Assembly (NCBI GenBank): GCA_021159445.1
Contig: JAGGRV010000035.1
Location: forward strand, 1 to 18,640
Source: Deltaproteobacteria bacterium
GTDB taxonomy: Bacteria; Desulfobacterota; Dissulfuribacteria; Dissulfuribacterales; UBA3076
Reading direction: 5' to 3'
Length of the DNA: 18,640 nucleotides
Shown piece by piece: positions 1 to 7,292 of this stretch. Both the position numbers and the translations under genes were made by a program. The notes under the pieces are model-generated. The model saw nothing but the letters and a program-made list of their open reading frames with translations, was not told the origin of the DNA and did not search any database. Numbering within the stretch: position 1 is the first letter of the stretch; every line of letters begins with the position of its first letter.

Positions 1-818
1 CGGGAAACAGCGGCTTTGCTTTTGATCTCTATCAGGAGGTCCGGCAGAAAGCTGAGAACCTGTTTTACTCTCCCCATAGCATCTCTCTTGCCCTTGCCAT
101 GGCTTATGCCGGGGCGCGAAACAACACCGAGAGCCAGATGGCGGATACGCTCCATTTCAGCCTTACTCAGGAGCAACTACACCCTGCTTTTAATGCCTTG
201 GATCTTGAACTTGCCAGCCGAGGTCAGGGTGCCGAGGGCCAGGATGGTCCCTTCCATCTCCTTGGGGGCAGCCAGATCACCGTGCCAATGATGTCCCAGA
301 CGGGATACTTTAGATATGCGAGTGGGGATGGATATCAGGCAGTGGAGATGCCATATGACGGTAAGGAGCTCTCAATGGTGGTCTTTCTCCCGGAGGCAGG
401 CCGGTTTGAGGAATTCGAGGCATCTCTTGACGCCGGGCGGGTGGAGGCGATCGCCGACAGTCTCAGTCTGAGCTATCTTTGGCTGTCAGTGCCCAGATTC
501 AAATACGAATGGGGCCTGGAGCTTGTGGATACACTGGAAGCCATGGGCATGAAGGACGCCTTTAACGCAGCTGCAGACTTTTCCGGCATAGACGGTACAC
601 GCGCCCTTGTTATCTCCGAGGTCATACATAAGGCATTCGTGTCGGTGAATGAGGCAGGGACAGAGGCGGCTGCTGCAACTGCTGTAATCTTTAGTTTTGG
701 TGCGGCTCCTTCAAATCCGATCGAACTTACGCTGGACCACCCATTCATCTTCTTGATCCGGGACATAGAGACAGGTGCCATCCTGTTTGTAGGACGTGTT
801 TTAAACCCTGGCCAATGA
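1..818 (+). CDS. Serpin family protein, 5'-truncated by window edge and internally deleted
   Basis: Serpins are suicide inhibitors of serine or cysteine proteases. The reading frame is open from base 3 (271 residues visible, true start outside the window). Visible landmarks are helix A (NSGFAFDLYQ), the FYSPHSISLALAMAYAGA segment, the strand containing TVPMMSQTGYFRYA, MVVFLPEAG, DFSGIDGT, the VIHKAFVSVNEAGTEAAAAT hinge before the reactive loop, and the C-terminal block DHPFIFLIRD...ILFVGRVLNP. The small-residue hinge after GTE is what inhibitory serpins carry. However, ELASRGQGAEGQ runs straight into DGPFHLLGGSQ. Compared from memory with alpha-1-antitrypsin, about 95 residues are missing here: strands 2A, 1A and 3A and helices E and F. 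Without strand 3A the loop cannot insert normally, so I infer an inactive or very unusual protein. No frameshift or stop interrupts it. Family call is sure; function is doubtful. Confidence 0.88.
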   Translation, partial: GNSGFAFDLYQEVRQKAENLFYSPHSISLALAMAYAGARNNTESQMADTLHFSLTQEQLHPAFNALDLELASRGQGAEGQDGPFHLLGGSQITVPMMSQTGYFRYASGDGYQAVEMPYDGKELSMVVFLPEAGRFEEFEASLDAGRVEAIADSLSLSYLWLSVPRFKYEWGLELVDTLEAMGMKDAFNAAADFSGIDGTRALVISEVIHKAFVSVNEAGTEAAAATAVIFSFGAAPSNPIELTLDHPFIFLIRDIETGAILFVGRVLNPGQ

Positions 819-837
819 ACTACTATTTGAAATATCC

Positions 838-865
838 TTGACAGCTATTGATTTCATGTTAATTT
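838..865 (+). promoter_or_regulatory. Possible sigma-70 promoter of rplU-rpmA
   Basis: A perfect TTGACA lies at 838-843 in the 86-bp gap between the serpin stop and rplU. A weak A/T-rich -10 candidate (TAATTT, about 16 bp downstream, 860-865) follows. The -35 is clear and the -10 is poor, so this is a plausible rather than firm promoter for the ribosomal protein pair. Confidence 0.35.
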
Positions 866-904
866 CTGGTTTCGTTGTTTTTTTAGTTAATCTTGGAGGA
901 AGTT

Positions 905-1216
905 ATGTACGCTGTTATTAAGACAGGCGGAAAACAATATAAGATTTGTCCGGGGGAAGTGCTCAGGGTGGAAAAGCTCGATGCTGAAGCAGGTTCGGAG
1001 GTCGAGATACCCGAAGTGCTGATGGTAGTCGACAATACTCAAACTAAAATCGGCAGGCCTATAGTGGAAGCTGCCACAGTACGGGCTCAGATTTTGGGGC
1101 ACGGTCGTGGTAAAAAAATAGTTGTTATGAAGAAAAAAAGGCGCAAGGGCTATAAGGTCAAGCGCGGGCACAGACAACCTTTTACTACCCTTGAGATTAA
1201 AGAGATCAGTGTCTAG
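905..1216 (+). CDS. rplU: 50S ribosomal protein L21
   Basis: L21 binds 23S rRNA in the large ribosomal subunit. The protein begins MYAVIKTGGKQYKI, the family's signature start, and is 103 residues, the same length as the E. coli protein as I recall it. The basic C-terminal block (KKKRRKGYKVKRGHRQPFT) is the usual rRNA-binding tail. I choose the ATG at 905 because GGAGGA at 895-900 is a strong ribosome binding site just upstream and because the conserved N-terminus starts there; a TTG four codons earlier overlaps that site. rpmA follows after 12 bp, the standard rplU-rpmA pair. Confidence 0.98.
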   Translation: MYAVIKTGGKQYKICPGEVLRVEKLDAEAGSEVEIPEVLMVVDNTQTKIGRPIVEAATVRAQILGHGRGKKIVVMKKKRRKGYKVKRGHRQPFTTLEIKEISV

Positions 1217-1228
1217 GGAGATTTAATT

Positions 1229-1495
1229 ATGGCACACAAAAAGGCCGGTGGCAGTTCACGCAATGGCCGCGACAGTAAAGGCCAGCGCAGAGGTGTAAAA
1301 CGTTTTGGCGGCCAGATCGTAAAGGCCGGAAACATCCTGGTCCGTCAGTTGGGAACCAAGTTTCATCCAGGACGAAATGTGGGCATGGGTAGGGATTATA
1401 CTTTGTTTGCCAAAGCAGACGGGGTCGTGAAGTTCGAAATAGTGCGAAATCGAAAGCGAGCCAGCGTTTACCCTATGCAGAGCACCGCCTCCTGA
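1229..1495 (+). CDS. rpmA: 50S ribosomal protein L27
   Basis: L27 sits near the peptidyl transferase centre of the large subunit and its N-terminal tail contacts the tRNA ends. The 88-residue sequence starts MAHKKAGGSSRNGRDS and contains GGQIVKAGNILVRQLGTKFHPG, the family core. GGGAG at 1216-1220 serves as ribosome binding site. There is no Firmicutes-type N-terminal extension that would need cleavage: the conserved AHKK follows the initiator Met directly. It is the second gene of the rplU-rpmA unit and is followed by a 140-bp gap with two hairpins before obgE. Confidence 0.98.
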   Translation: MAHKKAGGSSRNGRDSKGQRRGVKRFGGQIVKAGNILVRQLGTKFHPGRNVGMGRDYTLFAKADGVVKFEIVRNRKRASVYPMQSTAS

Positions 1496-1535
1496 TCCCT
1501 CCATCCACAGATAAATCTGACCCCAACACCCTGAT

Positions 1536-1592
1536 CTGTCGGGCGACAGAGTTCTGTCGTCGAAATCCGTTCACACTCCCTTGCAGGGAGTG
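1536..1592 (+). terminator. Hairpins in the rpmA-obgE gap (terminator or processing site)
   Basis: Two stem-loops are visible. CTGTC-GGGC-GACAG lies at 1536-1549. A perfect 7-bp stem CACTCCC/GGGAGTG with loop TTGCA lies at 1574-1592, followed by an A/T-rich stretch but no clean T-run. This could be a weak terminator, an attenuator or an RNA-processing site that separates the abundant ribosomal mRNA from obgE. Confidence 0.45.
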
Positions 1593-1635
1593 AATAATTA
1601 CCAATTTTATTGTAGATGTTGATGGCCTAGTATTT

Positions 1636-2640
1636 ATGGACTTTGTTGATCAGGCCAAAATATACGTCAAGGCTGGAGATGGAGGAGCCGGGTGTGTAAG
1701 CTTTCGGCGGGAACGTTTTGTCCCCAGGGGAGGGCCTGACGGCGGGGACGGAGGCCGCGGGGGAGATGTCATCCTCAAGGTGAATACCGGGCTTAATACA
1801 TTGCTTTCTTTTCGCAGGAAGCGTCACTTCAAGGCAGGAAAAGGTCAGGCAGGAAAAGGAAAAAACCAGCAAGGCAAAAGCGGTTCAGATATTGTAATAG
1901 AAGTACCCCCAGGTACTGTAGTAAAGGATTCTGAGGGCGTATTTGTGCTGGCAGACCTCACGGATCCGGTAGCGAACTGGGTTACTGCCAAAGGAGGGCT
2001 CGGCGGGAAAGGAAACGCCCGTTTCGTGTCTTCAACACGTCAGGCACCACGCAATGCCCAGCCCGGCTTGCCTGGGGATGAGCGATGGCTGCTTCTTGAA
2101 CTGAAGCTTATTGGTGATGTAGGTCTCATAGGGCTTCCCAATTCAGGGAAGTCAACCCTGCTCGCTAAAATATCCGCGGCAAGGCCCAAAATAGCAGATT
2201 ATCCCTTTACTACCCTTGTGCCGAATCTGGGTGTGGTAGAACTCTCTGATGACAGAACCATGGTAGTAGCTGACATACCGGGTCTTATTGAGGGGGCCCA
2301 TAAAGGCGTCGGCATGGGCCTTGATTTCTTGAGGCATATTGAGAGGACCAAGGTCCTGCTGTATGTTTTGGATGCCTCTCAAGGGAAAGAGTCGGTCCTG
2401 CGCAGCTATCAGACTATTAGGGAGGAAATAAAAAAATACCATGCACCTCTTATTGAAAAGCCCCAGGCAATAGCCTTGAATAAGATAGATATTACAGATG
2501 ATGGCGATAGGGAGGAAGCCAAAGAGATCCTGGCTGAAGAAGGCCACAAGATCCATACTATTTCAGCCCTTACCGGATTTGGAATATCTTCGCTTATGGA
2601 GGATATGTATCGGATAGTGAATTTTGGAATTGATGATTAG
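1636..2640 (+). CDS. obgE: Obg family GTPase (ribosome assembly)
   Basis: Obg GTPases act in late 50S subunit assembly and link it to GTP/ppGpp levels. The N-terminal Gly-rich Obg fold spans about residues 1-157 (FRRERFVPRGGPDGGDGGRGG at the start). The G domain follows: G1 GLPNSGKST at 166-174, G2 at TT 192-193, G3 DIPG at 213-216, G4 NKID at 282-285, and G5 SAL at 310-312. The 334-residue chain ends just after the G domain, so it lacks the extra C-terminal domain found in longer homologues such as the E. coli protein; many Obg proteins have this short form. The ATG at 1636 matches the conserved MDFVDQAKIYVKAGDGGAG start, although no good ribosome binding site is visible. The rplU-rpmA-obg order is widely conserved. 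Confidence 0.97.
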   Translation: MDFVDQAKIYVKAGDGGAGCVSFRRERFVPRGGPDGGDGGRGGDVILKVNTGLNTLLSFRRKRHFKAGKGQAGKGKNQQGKSGSDIVIEVPPGTVVKDSEGVFVLADLTDPVANWVTAKGGLGGKGNARFVSSTRQAPRNAQPGLPGDERWLLLELKLIGDVGLIGLPNSGKSTLLAKISAARPKIADYPFTTLVPNLGVVELSDDRTMVVADIPGLIEGAHKGVGMGLDFLRHIERTKVLLYVLDASQGKESVLRSYQTIREEIKKYHAPLIEKPQAIALNKIDITDDGDREEAKEILAEEGHKIHTISALTGFGISSLMEDMYRIVNFGIDD

Positions 2641-2694
2641 TGATGGAAATTCCTATACTATTAAACATGCAGGAACTGGAAAATAATTTAATAA

Positions 2695-3837
2695 ATGGAA
2701 ACCATGTCTCAGATACAGGGCCGTAAATTTTTACAATCTGTACGCAGGGTTGTAATCAAGGTGGGAAGCGCTGTCCTCACTGACGAAAATGGCCTTGATG
2801 ATCAAGTAATAGCCGGCCTTTGCGCCCAGGTTGCCTCACTTCGCAAGGAAGATCGGGAGGTTACCATTGTCTCTTCAGGGGCCATAGCTGCCGGCATGGG
2901 GAAAATGCTTGAGCTTCAGGCACCTAAAACCATTCCTGAGAAACAGGCAATGGCCGCAGTCGGGCAGGGGCGTCTCATTCAGGCCTATGAGGATGCCTTT
3001 AAAAATCACGATATTCACGTAGCTCAGATTTTGCTTACCAGGGAAGGACTGGTTTCAAGATATCGCTATCTTAATGCAAAAAATACCTTAAGGACCTTGT
3101 TGCAGTGGGGCATTATCCCAATTATCAATGAAAATGATACTGTAGCCATAGAGGAGCTTCAGTTCACTGATAATGACGCCCTGGCCGTGCTGATTGTGAA
3201 TTTGGTGGAGGCAGAGGTCCTTATATGCCTGAGTGATGTGGATGGGCTTTATGACAGAGATCCAAGAGAGAAGGCAGATGCACGGCATATTCCAGAGGTC
3301 TCTAAGGTAGATAAATCAATAACTGATCTTGCCAGTGATTACCTTGGAAGGGCCGGCCGCGGAGGTATGAAGTCTAAATTGGAGGCAGCCCAAATGGTGA
3401 CTGCTTGCGGTGTTCCTATGGTGGTTGCCAAAGGAAGGACTGACCGGATATTGACGCGGCTCTTTGCAGGAGAAGACCTGGGTACGTTATTTTGCGCAAG
3501 TAAGAGAAGGATACACGGGCGAAAGCCATGGATCGTATTTGCACTTGCCCGAGAAGGTACTCTTGAAATCGATCAGGGAGCAGTCAAGGCAATGATGGAT
3601 AATGGTAAGAGCCTTTTGCCTGTCGGGATTAGGGCAGTTCGGGACGATTTTGAGGCCGGGGCCTGTGTGGTGTGTTGTGACGGCTCGGGGAAAGAGATCG
3701 CTGTTGGGCTCAGCAACTACAATTCCCGGGACATTCGCAAGATTTGTGGTTGTCAGACAGGTGAAATATATGACATAATCGGTCATCAAGGAACGAGTGA
3801 GGTCATACACAGGGATAATATGGTGATTTTATCATGA
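2695..3837 (+). CDS. proB: Glutamate 5-kinase
   Basis: ProB phosphorylates L-glutamate to glutamyl-5-phosphate, the first and usually proline-inhibited step of proline synthesis. The 380-residue protein has the amino-acid kinase domain (about 15-265), with RRVVIKVGSAVLT at 17-29, VSSGAIAAGM at 59-68, INENDTVA at 144-151, FTDNDALA at 157-164, DVDGLYDRDPR at 181-191 and GRGGMKSKLEAA at 221-232. A C-terminal PUA domain (about 278-370) is complete, as in full-length ProB. The start is uncertain between Met1 (2695) and Met4 (2704); neither has a strong ribosome binding site. The stop overlaps the proA start by 4 nt (ATGA), indicating translational coupling. Confidence 0.97.
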   Translation: METMSQIQGRKFLQSVRRVVIKVGSAVLTDENGLDDQVIAGLCAQVASLRKEDREVTIVSSGAIAAGMGKMLELQAPKTIPEKQAMAAVGQGRLIQAYEDAFKNHDIHVAQILLTREGLVSRYRYLNAKNTLRTLLQWGIIPIINENDTVAIEELQFTDNDALAVLIVNLVEAEVLICLSDVDGLYDRDPREKADARHIPEVSKVDKSITDLASDYLGRAGRGGMKSKLEAAQMVTACGVPMVVAKGRTDRILTRLFAGEDLGTLFCASKRRIHGRKPWIVFALAREGTLEIDQGAVKAMMDNGKSLLPVGIRAVRDDFEAGACVVCCDGSGKEIAVGLSNYNSRDIRKICGCQTGEIYDIIGHQGTSEVIHRDNMVILS

Positions 3838-5093
3838 GCGAAATACAGACTTTGATAGCAAAAATGGCAATAGAGGCGAAAAAGGCAGCCAGGGAAGTAG
3901 CAAAGCTCTCGACTACTGTAAAAAACGACGTTTTGTTGAGGACTGCGGAACGAATAATAGAGGCCCGGGAAAAGCTGCATGAGGAGAACGAAAAAGACCT
4001 TATAAAGGCAAAAAATAAAGGTGTCACTTCTGCCTTTATGGATCGGCTAAAACTGTCGGATAAGGTTATTGATTCCATGGCTGAGGGACTTCGGGACGTG
4101 GTGGCCCTTCCTGATCCTGTGGGCGAGATTCCAAAGATGTGGAAGAGACCCAACGGCCTCACAGTGGGCAGGGTTCGAATACCCCTGGGTGTAATCGGAA
4201 TGATTTATGAGTCCAGACCGAATGTCACCATAGATGCAGCGGGCCTGTGCCTCAAGACAGGAAATGCAATAATTCTTAAAGGCGGATCGGACGCCCTTTA
4301 TTCCAACCTGGCCCTAGCCTCCATACTACAGGATGTGCTGAAAGAGTTTTCAGTACCCGGAGAGGCGGTGCAGGTAGTCTCAACTACTGACAGGGCGGCA
4401 GTCACAGAGCTTCTGAAAAGGGAAGAGGAAATAGATGTCATAATCCCAAGAGGAGGTGAAGGCCTTATCCGTTTTGTGGCGGAGCATTCCCGCATCCCCG
4501 TGCTGAAGCACTACAAGGGCGTATGTCATGTCTATGTTGACAAGTGGGCCGACCTGAACATGGCCAAAGAGGTCTGTTTTAATTCCAAGGTGCATAGGCC
4601 CGGGGTCTGTAATGCCATGGAAGGTATGCTTGTACACAGAGATATTGCAGATAAGTTTTTGCCCTTAATGGCTGAGTCATTCAAGGATGCCGGTGTGGAA
4701 CTCAGGGGATGTGAGCGCACCTGCGGATTGGTACCCTTTGCCAAAGTGGCTACTGATGAGGACTGGGGAAAGGAGTTTTTGGACCTGGTTCTGGCTGTAA
4801 AGGTGGTTGATAGCATGGATGAGGCCATGGACTATATTGCCCATTATGGATCAAATCACACTGATGCCATAGTCACAAGGGATTACGCAAGGGCGAGGAG
4901 GTTTCTGTCAGAGGTGGATGCCTCTCTGGTTATCATCAATGCCTCAACCCGCTTTAATGACGGCGGAGAGCTAGGCCTTGGAGCAGAGATAGGAATCAGC
5001 ACCTCCAAGCTGCATGCCTATGGCCCGATGGGGCTTGAGGAACTCACTACCACGAAATTTATAGCCTTTGGTGATGGCCAGATAAGGAGCTAG
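3834..5093 (+). CDS. proA: Gamma-glutamyl phosphate reductase
   Basis: ProA reduces glutamyl-5-phosphate to glutamate-5-semialdehyde with NADPH, the second step to proline; the unstable intermediate is often passed directly from ProB. The 419 residues are the family's usual length. Seen are IPLGVIGMIYESRPNVT (116-132), the LKGGSDA nucleotide-binding segment near 148-154, PRGGEGLI near 205, and the catalytic cysteine in KVHRPGVCNAMEG (Cys259). The C-terminal block GELGLGAEIGISTSKLHAYGP is also typical. Its start lies within the proB stop (ATGA), and its last codons hold the ribosome binding site of the next gene, so proB, proA and nadD-rsfS are almost certainly one transcript. Confidence 0.97.
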   Translation: MSEIQTLIAKMAIEAKKAAREVAKLSTTVKNDVLLRTAERIIEAREKLHEENEKDLIKAKNKGVTSAFMDRLKLSDKVIDSMAEGLRDVVALPDPVGEIPKMWKRPNGLTVGRVRIPLGVIGMIYESRPNVTIDAAGLCLKTGNAIILKGGSDALYSNLALASILQDVLKEFSVPGEAVQVVSTTDRAAVTELLKREEEIDVIIPRGGEGLIRFVAEHSRIPVLKHYKGVCHVYVDKWADLNMAKEVCFNSKVHRPGVCNAMEGMLVHRDIADKFLPLMAESFKDAGVELRGCERTCGLVPFAKVATDEDWGKEFLDLVLAVKVVDSMDEAMDYIAHYGSNHTDAIVTRDYARARRFLSEVDASLVIINASTRFNDGGELGLGAEIGISTSKLHAYGPMGLEELTTTKFIAFGDGQIRS

Positions 5094-5097
5094 TTTG
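5084..5097 (+). promoter_or_regulatory. Ribosome binding site and TTG start of nadD-rsfS
   Basis: AAGGAG at 5084-5089 lies inside the last codons of proA, five bases before TTG at 5095-5097. No ATG lies before the conserved GGTLDPVHFGH motif, so this TTG is the only sensible start. The one-base gap to the proA stop supports coupled translation. Confidence 0.8.
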
Positions 5098-6123
5098 CGC
5101 ATAGGTCTGTTAGGAGGCACGCTGGACCCCGTCCACTTTGGCCATCTCAGGTCGGCTGAGGAGATCAGGGAGGCCCTGGAACTGGATGAAATCTGGTTTA
5201 TGCCTGCTGCCCTGCCGCCACATAAGGGATCACCAACCCTTACACCCTTTGCCCATCGTCTTGCCATGGTGGAGCTGGCAGTGGCTTCTATGGACTATTT
5301 CAAGGCTACAGCCATTGAAGACGAACGTCCCGGGCCGTCCTATTCCATTGACACCTTAAAGGAGCTTGGAGAAAGATATAAAGATAAGGCGGAGTTTTTC
5401 TTTATTCTGGGAAGTGACGCTTTTCTCGATATTGAGACATGGAAGGATTATGGCAGCCTCACAGACCATGGCTCTCTGGTAATAATGAGACGTGGTCATG
5501 AAGACTCGTCAGGGTTGAAGGAGGTCATATCCCGGGCGTTTCCAGATCATCGTATCCAAGAGGAAAAGGACATTTTTATTGCCCATGATAAAGGTGCTAT
5601 CTACCTTTATTCAGTAACTCACCTTGCCATATCAGGGACTGATATACGGCGCAGGACAAGATCCGGTCTTTCTGTGCGTTTTCTTGTCCCTGAAGAAGTC
5701 AGGAAATATATGGAAAAAAATAGCTTATATGCTGAGTCGACAGGCGACCCCTCACCATCTTTAGAGGATAAAGAATCCAAAGTCGCATCTTTAGAGGAAC
5801 CGGTTCAACAAATAGTTTCGGAAATCCTGGAAAACAAAGGGGAACAGGTTGTAATCCTGGACATGAGAGGTCTTTCTTCCCTTGCTGATTTTTTTATAAT
5901 TTCCCATGGACGATCCACCCGGCATGTCCAGGGCATTGCAAACAAGATGCGCAAGAACCTTCGCAAGAAAGGTATCAAGTGCAAGGGAGTTGAAGGGGAA
6001 CAAGAGGGCAAGTGGATATTGATGGACTATGGAGACGTTATTGTACACCTGTTTTACGAGCCCATAAGGGATTTTTACGACCTGGAAGGACTATGGAGCG
6101 AGGTTCCGAGAATCACATTTTAG
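5095..6123 (+). CDS. nadD-rsfS: NadD-RsfS fusion: nicotinate-nucleotide adenylyltransferase + ribosome silencing factor
   Basis: One continuous 342-residue frame holds two complete proteins that are normally separate neighbours. Residues 1-212 are NadD, which adenylates nicotinate mononucleotide in NAD synthesis: nucleotidylyltransferase motif GGTLDPVHFGH (7-17), LPPHK (40-44), PSYSIDTL (81-88), GSDAF (106-110) and ISGTDIR (179-185). Residues about 213-235 are a charged, Pro/Ser/Glu-rich linker. Residues 236-342 are RsfS (Iojap/DUF143), which binds L14 and blocks subunit joining under starvation: DMRGLSSLADFFIISHG (256-272), STRHVQGIANKM (274-285) and DYGDVIVHLF...FYDLEGLW (311-334). No stop or start lies at the junction. 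In related genomes the two genes are adjacent, so a lost stop codon would explain the fusion. Translation begins at TTG. Confidence 0.95.
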   Translation: MRIGLLGGTLDPVHFGHLRSAEEIREALELDEIWFMPAALPPHKGSPTLTPFAHRLAMVELAVASMDYFKATAIEDERPGPSYSIDTLKELGERYKDKAEFFFILGSDAFLDIETWKDYGSLTDHGSLVIMRRGHEDSSGLKEVISRAFPDHRIQEEKDIFIAHDKGAIYLYSVTHLAISGTDIRRRTRSGLSVRFLVPEEVRKYMEKNSLYAESTGDPSPSLEDKESKVASLEEPVQQIVSEILENKGEQVVILDMRGLSSLADFFIISHGRSTRHVQGIANKMRKNLRKKGIKCKGVEGEQEGKWILMDYGDVIVHLFYEPIRDFYDLEGLWSEVPRITF

Positions 6124-6149
6124 GAGGTTTTGCGGTACAATCATCCTAT

Positions 6150-7157
6150 ATGAAAGATCTGATCTGTGAGTTCAAGGCCATCAGTAAGGACTATTCCGTA
6201 CGGCATAGTTTTTTTGCCTCAAATTCGTACAGGATTAAGGCTTTGGACAGGGTTAATCTATCTGTTAAGCAAGGTGAGATTTTAGGACTCGTGGGAGAAA
6301 GCGGCTGTGGTAAATCCACACTGGCCAAAATAGCATTAGGGCTTGAATCTCCTACAAAAGGACAGGTTTTCTTTTCCGGATATGACATTGCTGGTTTTGA
6401 TAAAACCAGGCTGAAAAATTTCCGGCGTCAGGCACAGATGGTTTTCCAGGACCCCTTTTCCTCCTTAAATCCCAAAAAGACGGTCTTTAAGATACTGAGC
6501 GAACCTTTAAAAATACACAGGCTGTGTCACAAAAACCATTATAAAGAGCGTGTGTCAGAACTTTTGCAAGAAGTCGGCCTGAACGAACAGATCATGAGCT
6601 GCTATCCACATGAGTTCAGCGGAGGCCAGCGTCAGCGTATTGGTTTGGCCCGGGCCCTTGCCACAACTCCGGAGATGATAGTTGCGGATGAGCCGACATC
6701 TGCTCTCGATGTCTCTATACAGGCCCAGATCATAAATCTGCTCCTTGACCTTCAGGAAAGGCATAAACTCTCTTTTCTGTTTATCTCACATGACCTTCCT
6801 GTGATACAGTTTGTGAGCCATCGTGTAGCTGTTATGTACAAAGGTCAGCTCATGGAATTGATGCCCAAAAATGCATTTCTGCAATCACCAAATCACCAAA
6901 TCACCAAATCACCAAATTCCCATCATCCTTATACGTCGCTTCTTCTGAGTGCTGTTCCTGTGCCGGATCCAAAAATGGGCGTGGAGGCAAAAAAAAAGGA
7001 TCATGGATTAACACATAATTATAAAAATGATAGATATCAAAAGGGATGCGCATTTGCCCCCCGGTGCAGTCTGGCTACAGACAGGTGCGGCGCAGAACGT
7101 CCTTTCTGGACGGAAGTTGCTAAGGATCATTTTATAGCGTGTCACCTTATAACCTGA
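6150..7157 (+). CDS. Oligopeptide/dipeptide ABC transporter ATP-binding protein (DppF/OppF type) with an in-frame octamer-repeat insert
   Basis: This ATPase subunit would power peptide or nickel-type import with a membrane permease. Seen are Walker A GESGCGKST (49-57), Q-loop Gln100 in VFQDPFSSLNP, signature FSGGQRQRIGLARAL (156-170), Walker B with Asp180-Glu181, and His214 in FISHD. The C-terminal oligopeptide-transporter segment follows: HHPYTSLLLSAVPVPDP, then a Cys cluster GCAFAPRC..C (Cys300, 306, 313, 331). Between the ATPase core and the HPYT motif, residues 245-257 are encoded by the 8-bp tandem repeat at 6883-6917. The start at 6150 is chosen for family length (335 residues); GGAGG at 6123-6127 is too far upstream to serve it, and an ATG at 6093 inside the previous gene is an alternative. 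No permease, binding protein or partner ATPase lies nearby, so the substrate is unknown. Confidence 0.93.
   Translation: MKDLICEFKAISKDYSVRHSFFASNSYRIKALDRVNLSVKQGEILGLVGESGCGKSTLAKIALGLESPTKGQVFFSGYDIAGFDKTRLKNFRRQAQMVFQDPFSSLNPKKTVFKILSEPLKIHRLCHKNHYKERVSELLQEVGLNEQIMSCYPHEFSGGQRQRIGLARALATTPEMIVADEPTSALDVSIQAQIINLLLDLQERHKLSFLFISHDLPVIQFVSHRVAVMYKGQLMELMPKNAFLQSPNHQITKSPNSHHPYTSLLLSAVPVPDPKMGVEAKKKDHGLTHNYKNDRYQKGCAFAPRCSLATDRCGAERPFWTEVAKDHFIACHLIT
6883..6917 (+). repeat. 8-bp tandem repeat (AATCACCA)x4.4 inside the DppF-like gene
   Basis: Four exact copies of AATCACCA plus AAT run from 6883 to 6917. They encode SPNHQITKSPN in a surface linker just before the HPYT motif. The same unit occurs in sense orientation in folK at 11543-11578. 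Confidence 0.95.
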
Positions 7158-7260
7158 ATTGAGCGATTAGCTGTTAGCCGTTAGCTATTAGGTAAAAACT
7201 TTGTATAAAAACGGACTGCTAAGCTAAGGGCTAACAGCTAAAGGCTAACAGCTCAAATTA
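7158..7260. repeat. TTAGC-rich inverted repeat between the DppF-like gene and lon
   Basis: The left arm (about 7157-7190) and right arm (about 7216-7259) are built from variants of TGTTAGCC and TTTAGCT in opposite orientations, separated by an A/T-rich centre. The outer ends pair as AATTGAGC with GCTCAAATT. The arms are imperfect because the number of short units differs. It could fold as a long hairpin in RNA. I recall similar repeats as dispersed elements in other anaerobe genomes, but cannot verify that here. No gene lies in this gap. Confidence 0.8.
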
Positions 7261-7292
7261 GATATAAATAAAAAGGGAGTAACCAAGTCAAA

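Noticed and set aside
893..904. A TTG start four codons upstream of rplU
   Set aside because: It overlaps the ribosome binding site GGAGGA, and the family starts at MYAVIKTGGKQY.
5700..5830. Sequencing frameshift creating the NadD-RsfS fusion
   Set aside because: Both domains are in the same frame with no overlap or disturbance, and the linker has ordinary codons; nothing indicates a missing base, though a lost stop codon cannot be excluded without reads.
6012..6149. Longer N-terminus for the DppF-like protein
   Set aside because: It would overlap the RsfS domain codons in another frame and adds residues with no family match; ATG 6150 gives the usual length. ATG 6093 remains a weaker alternative.
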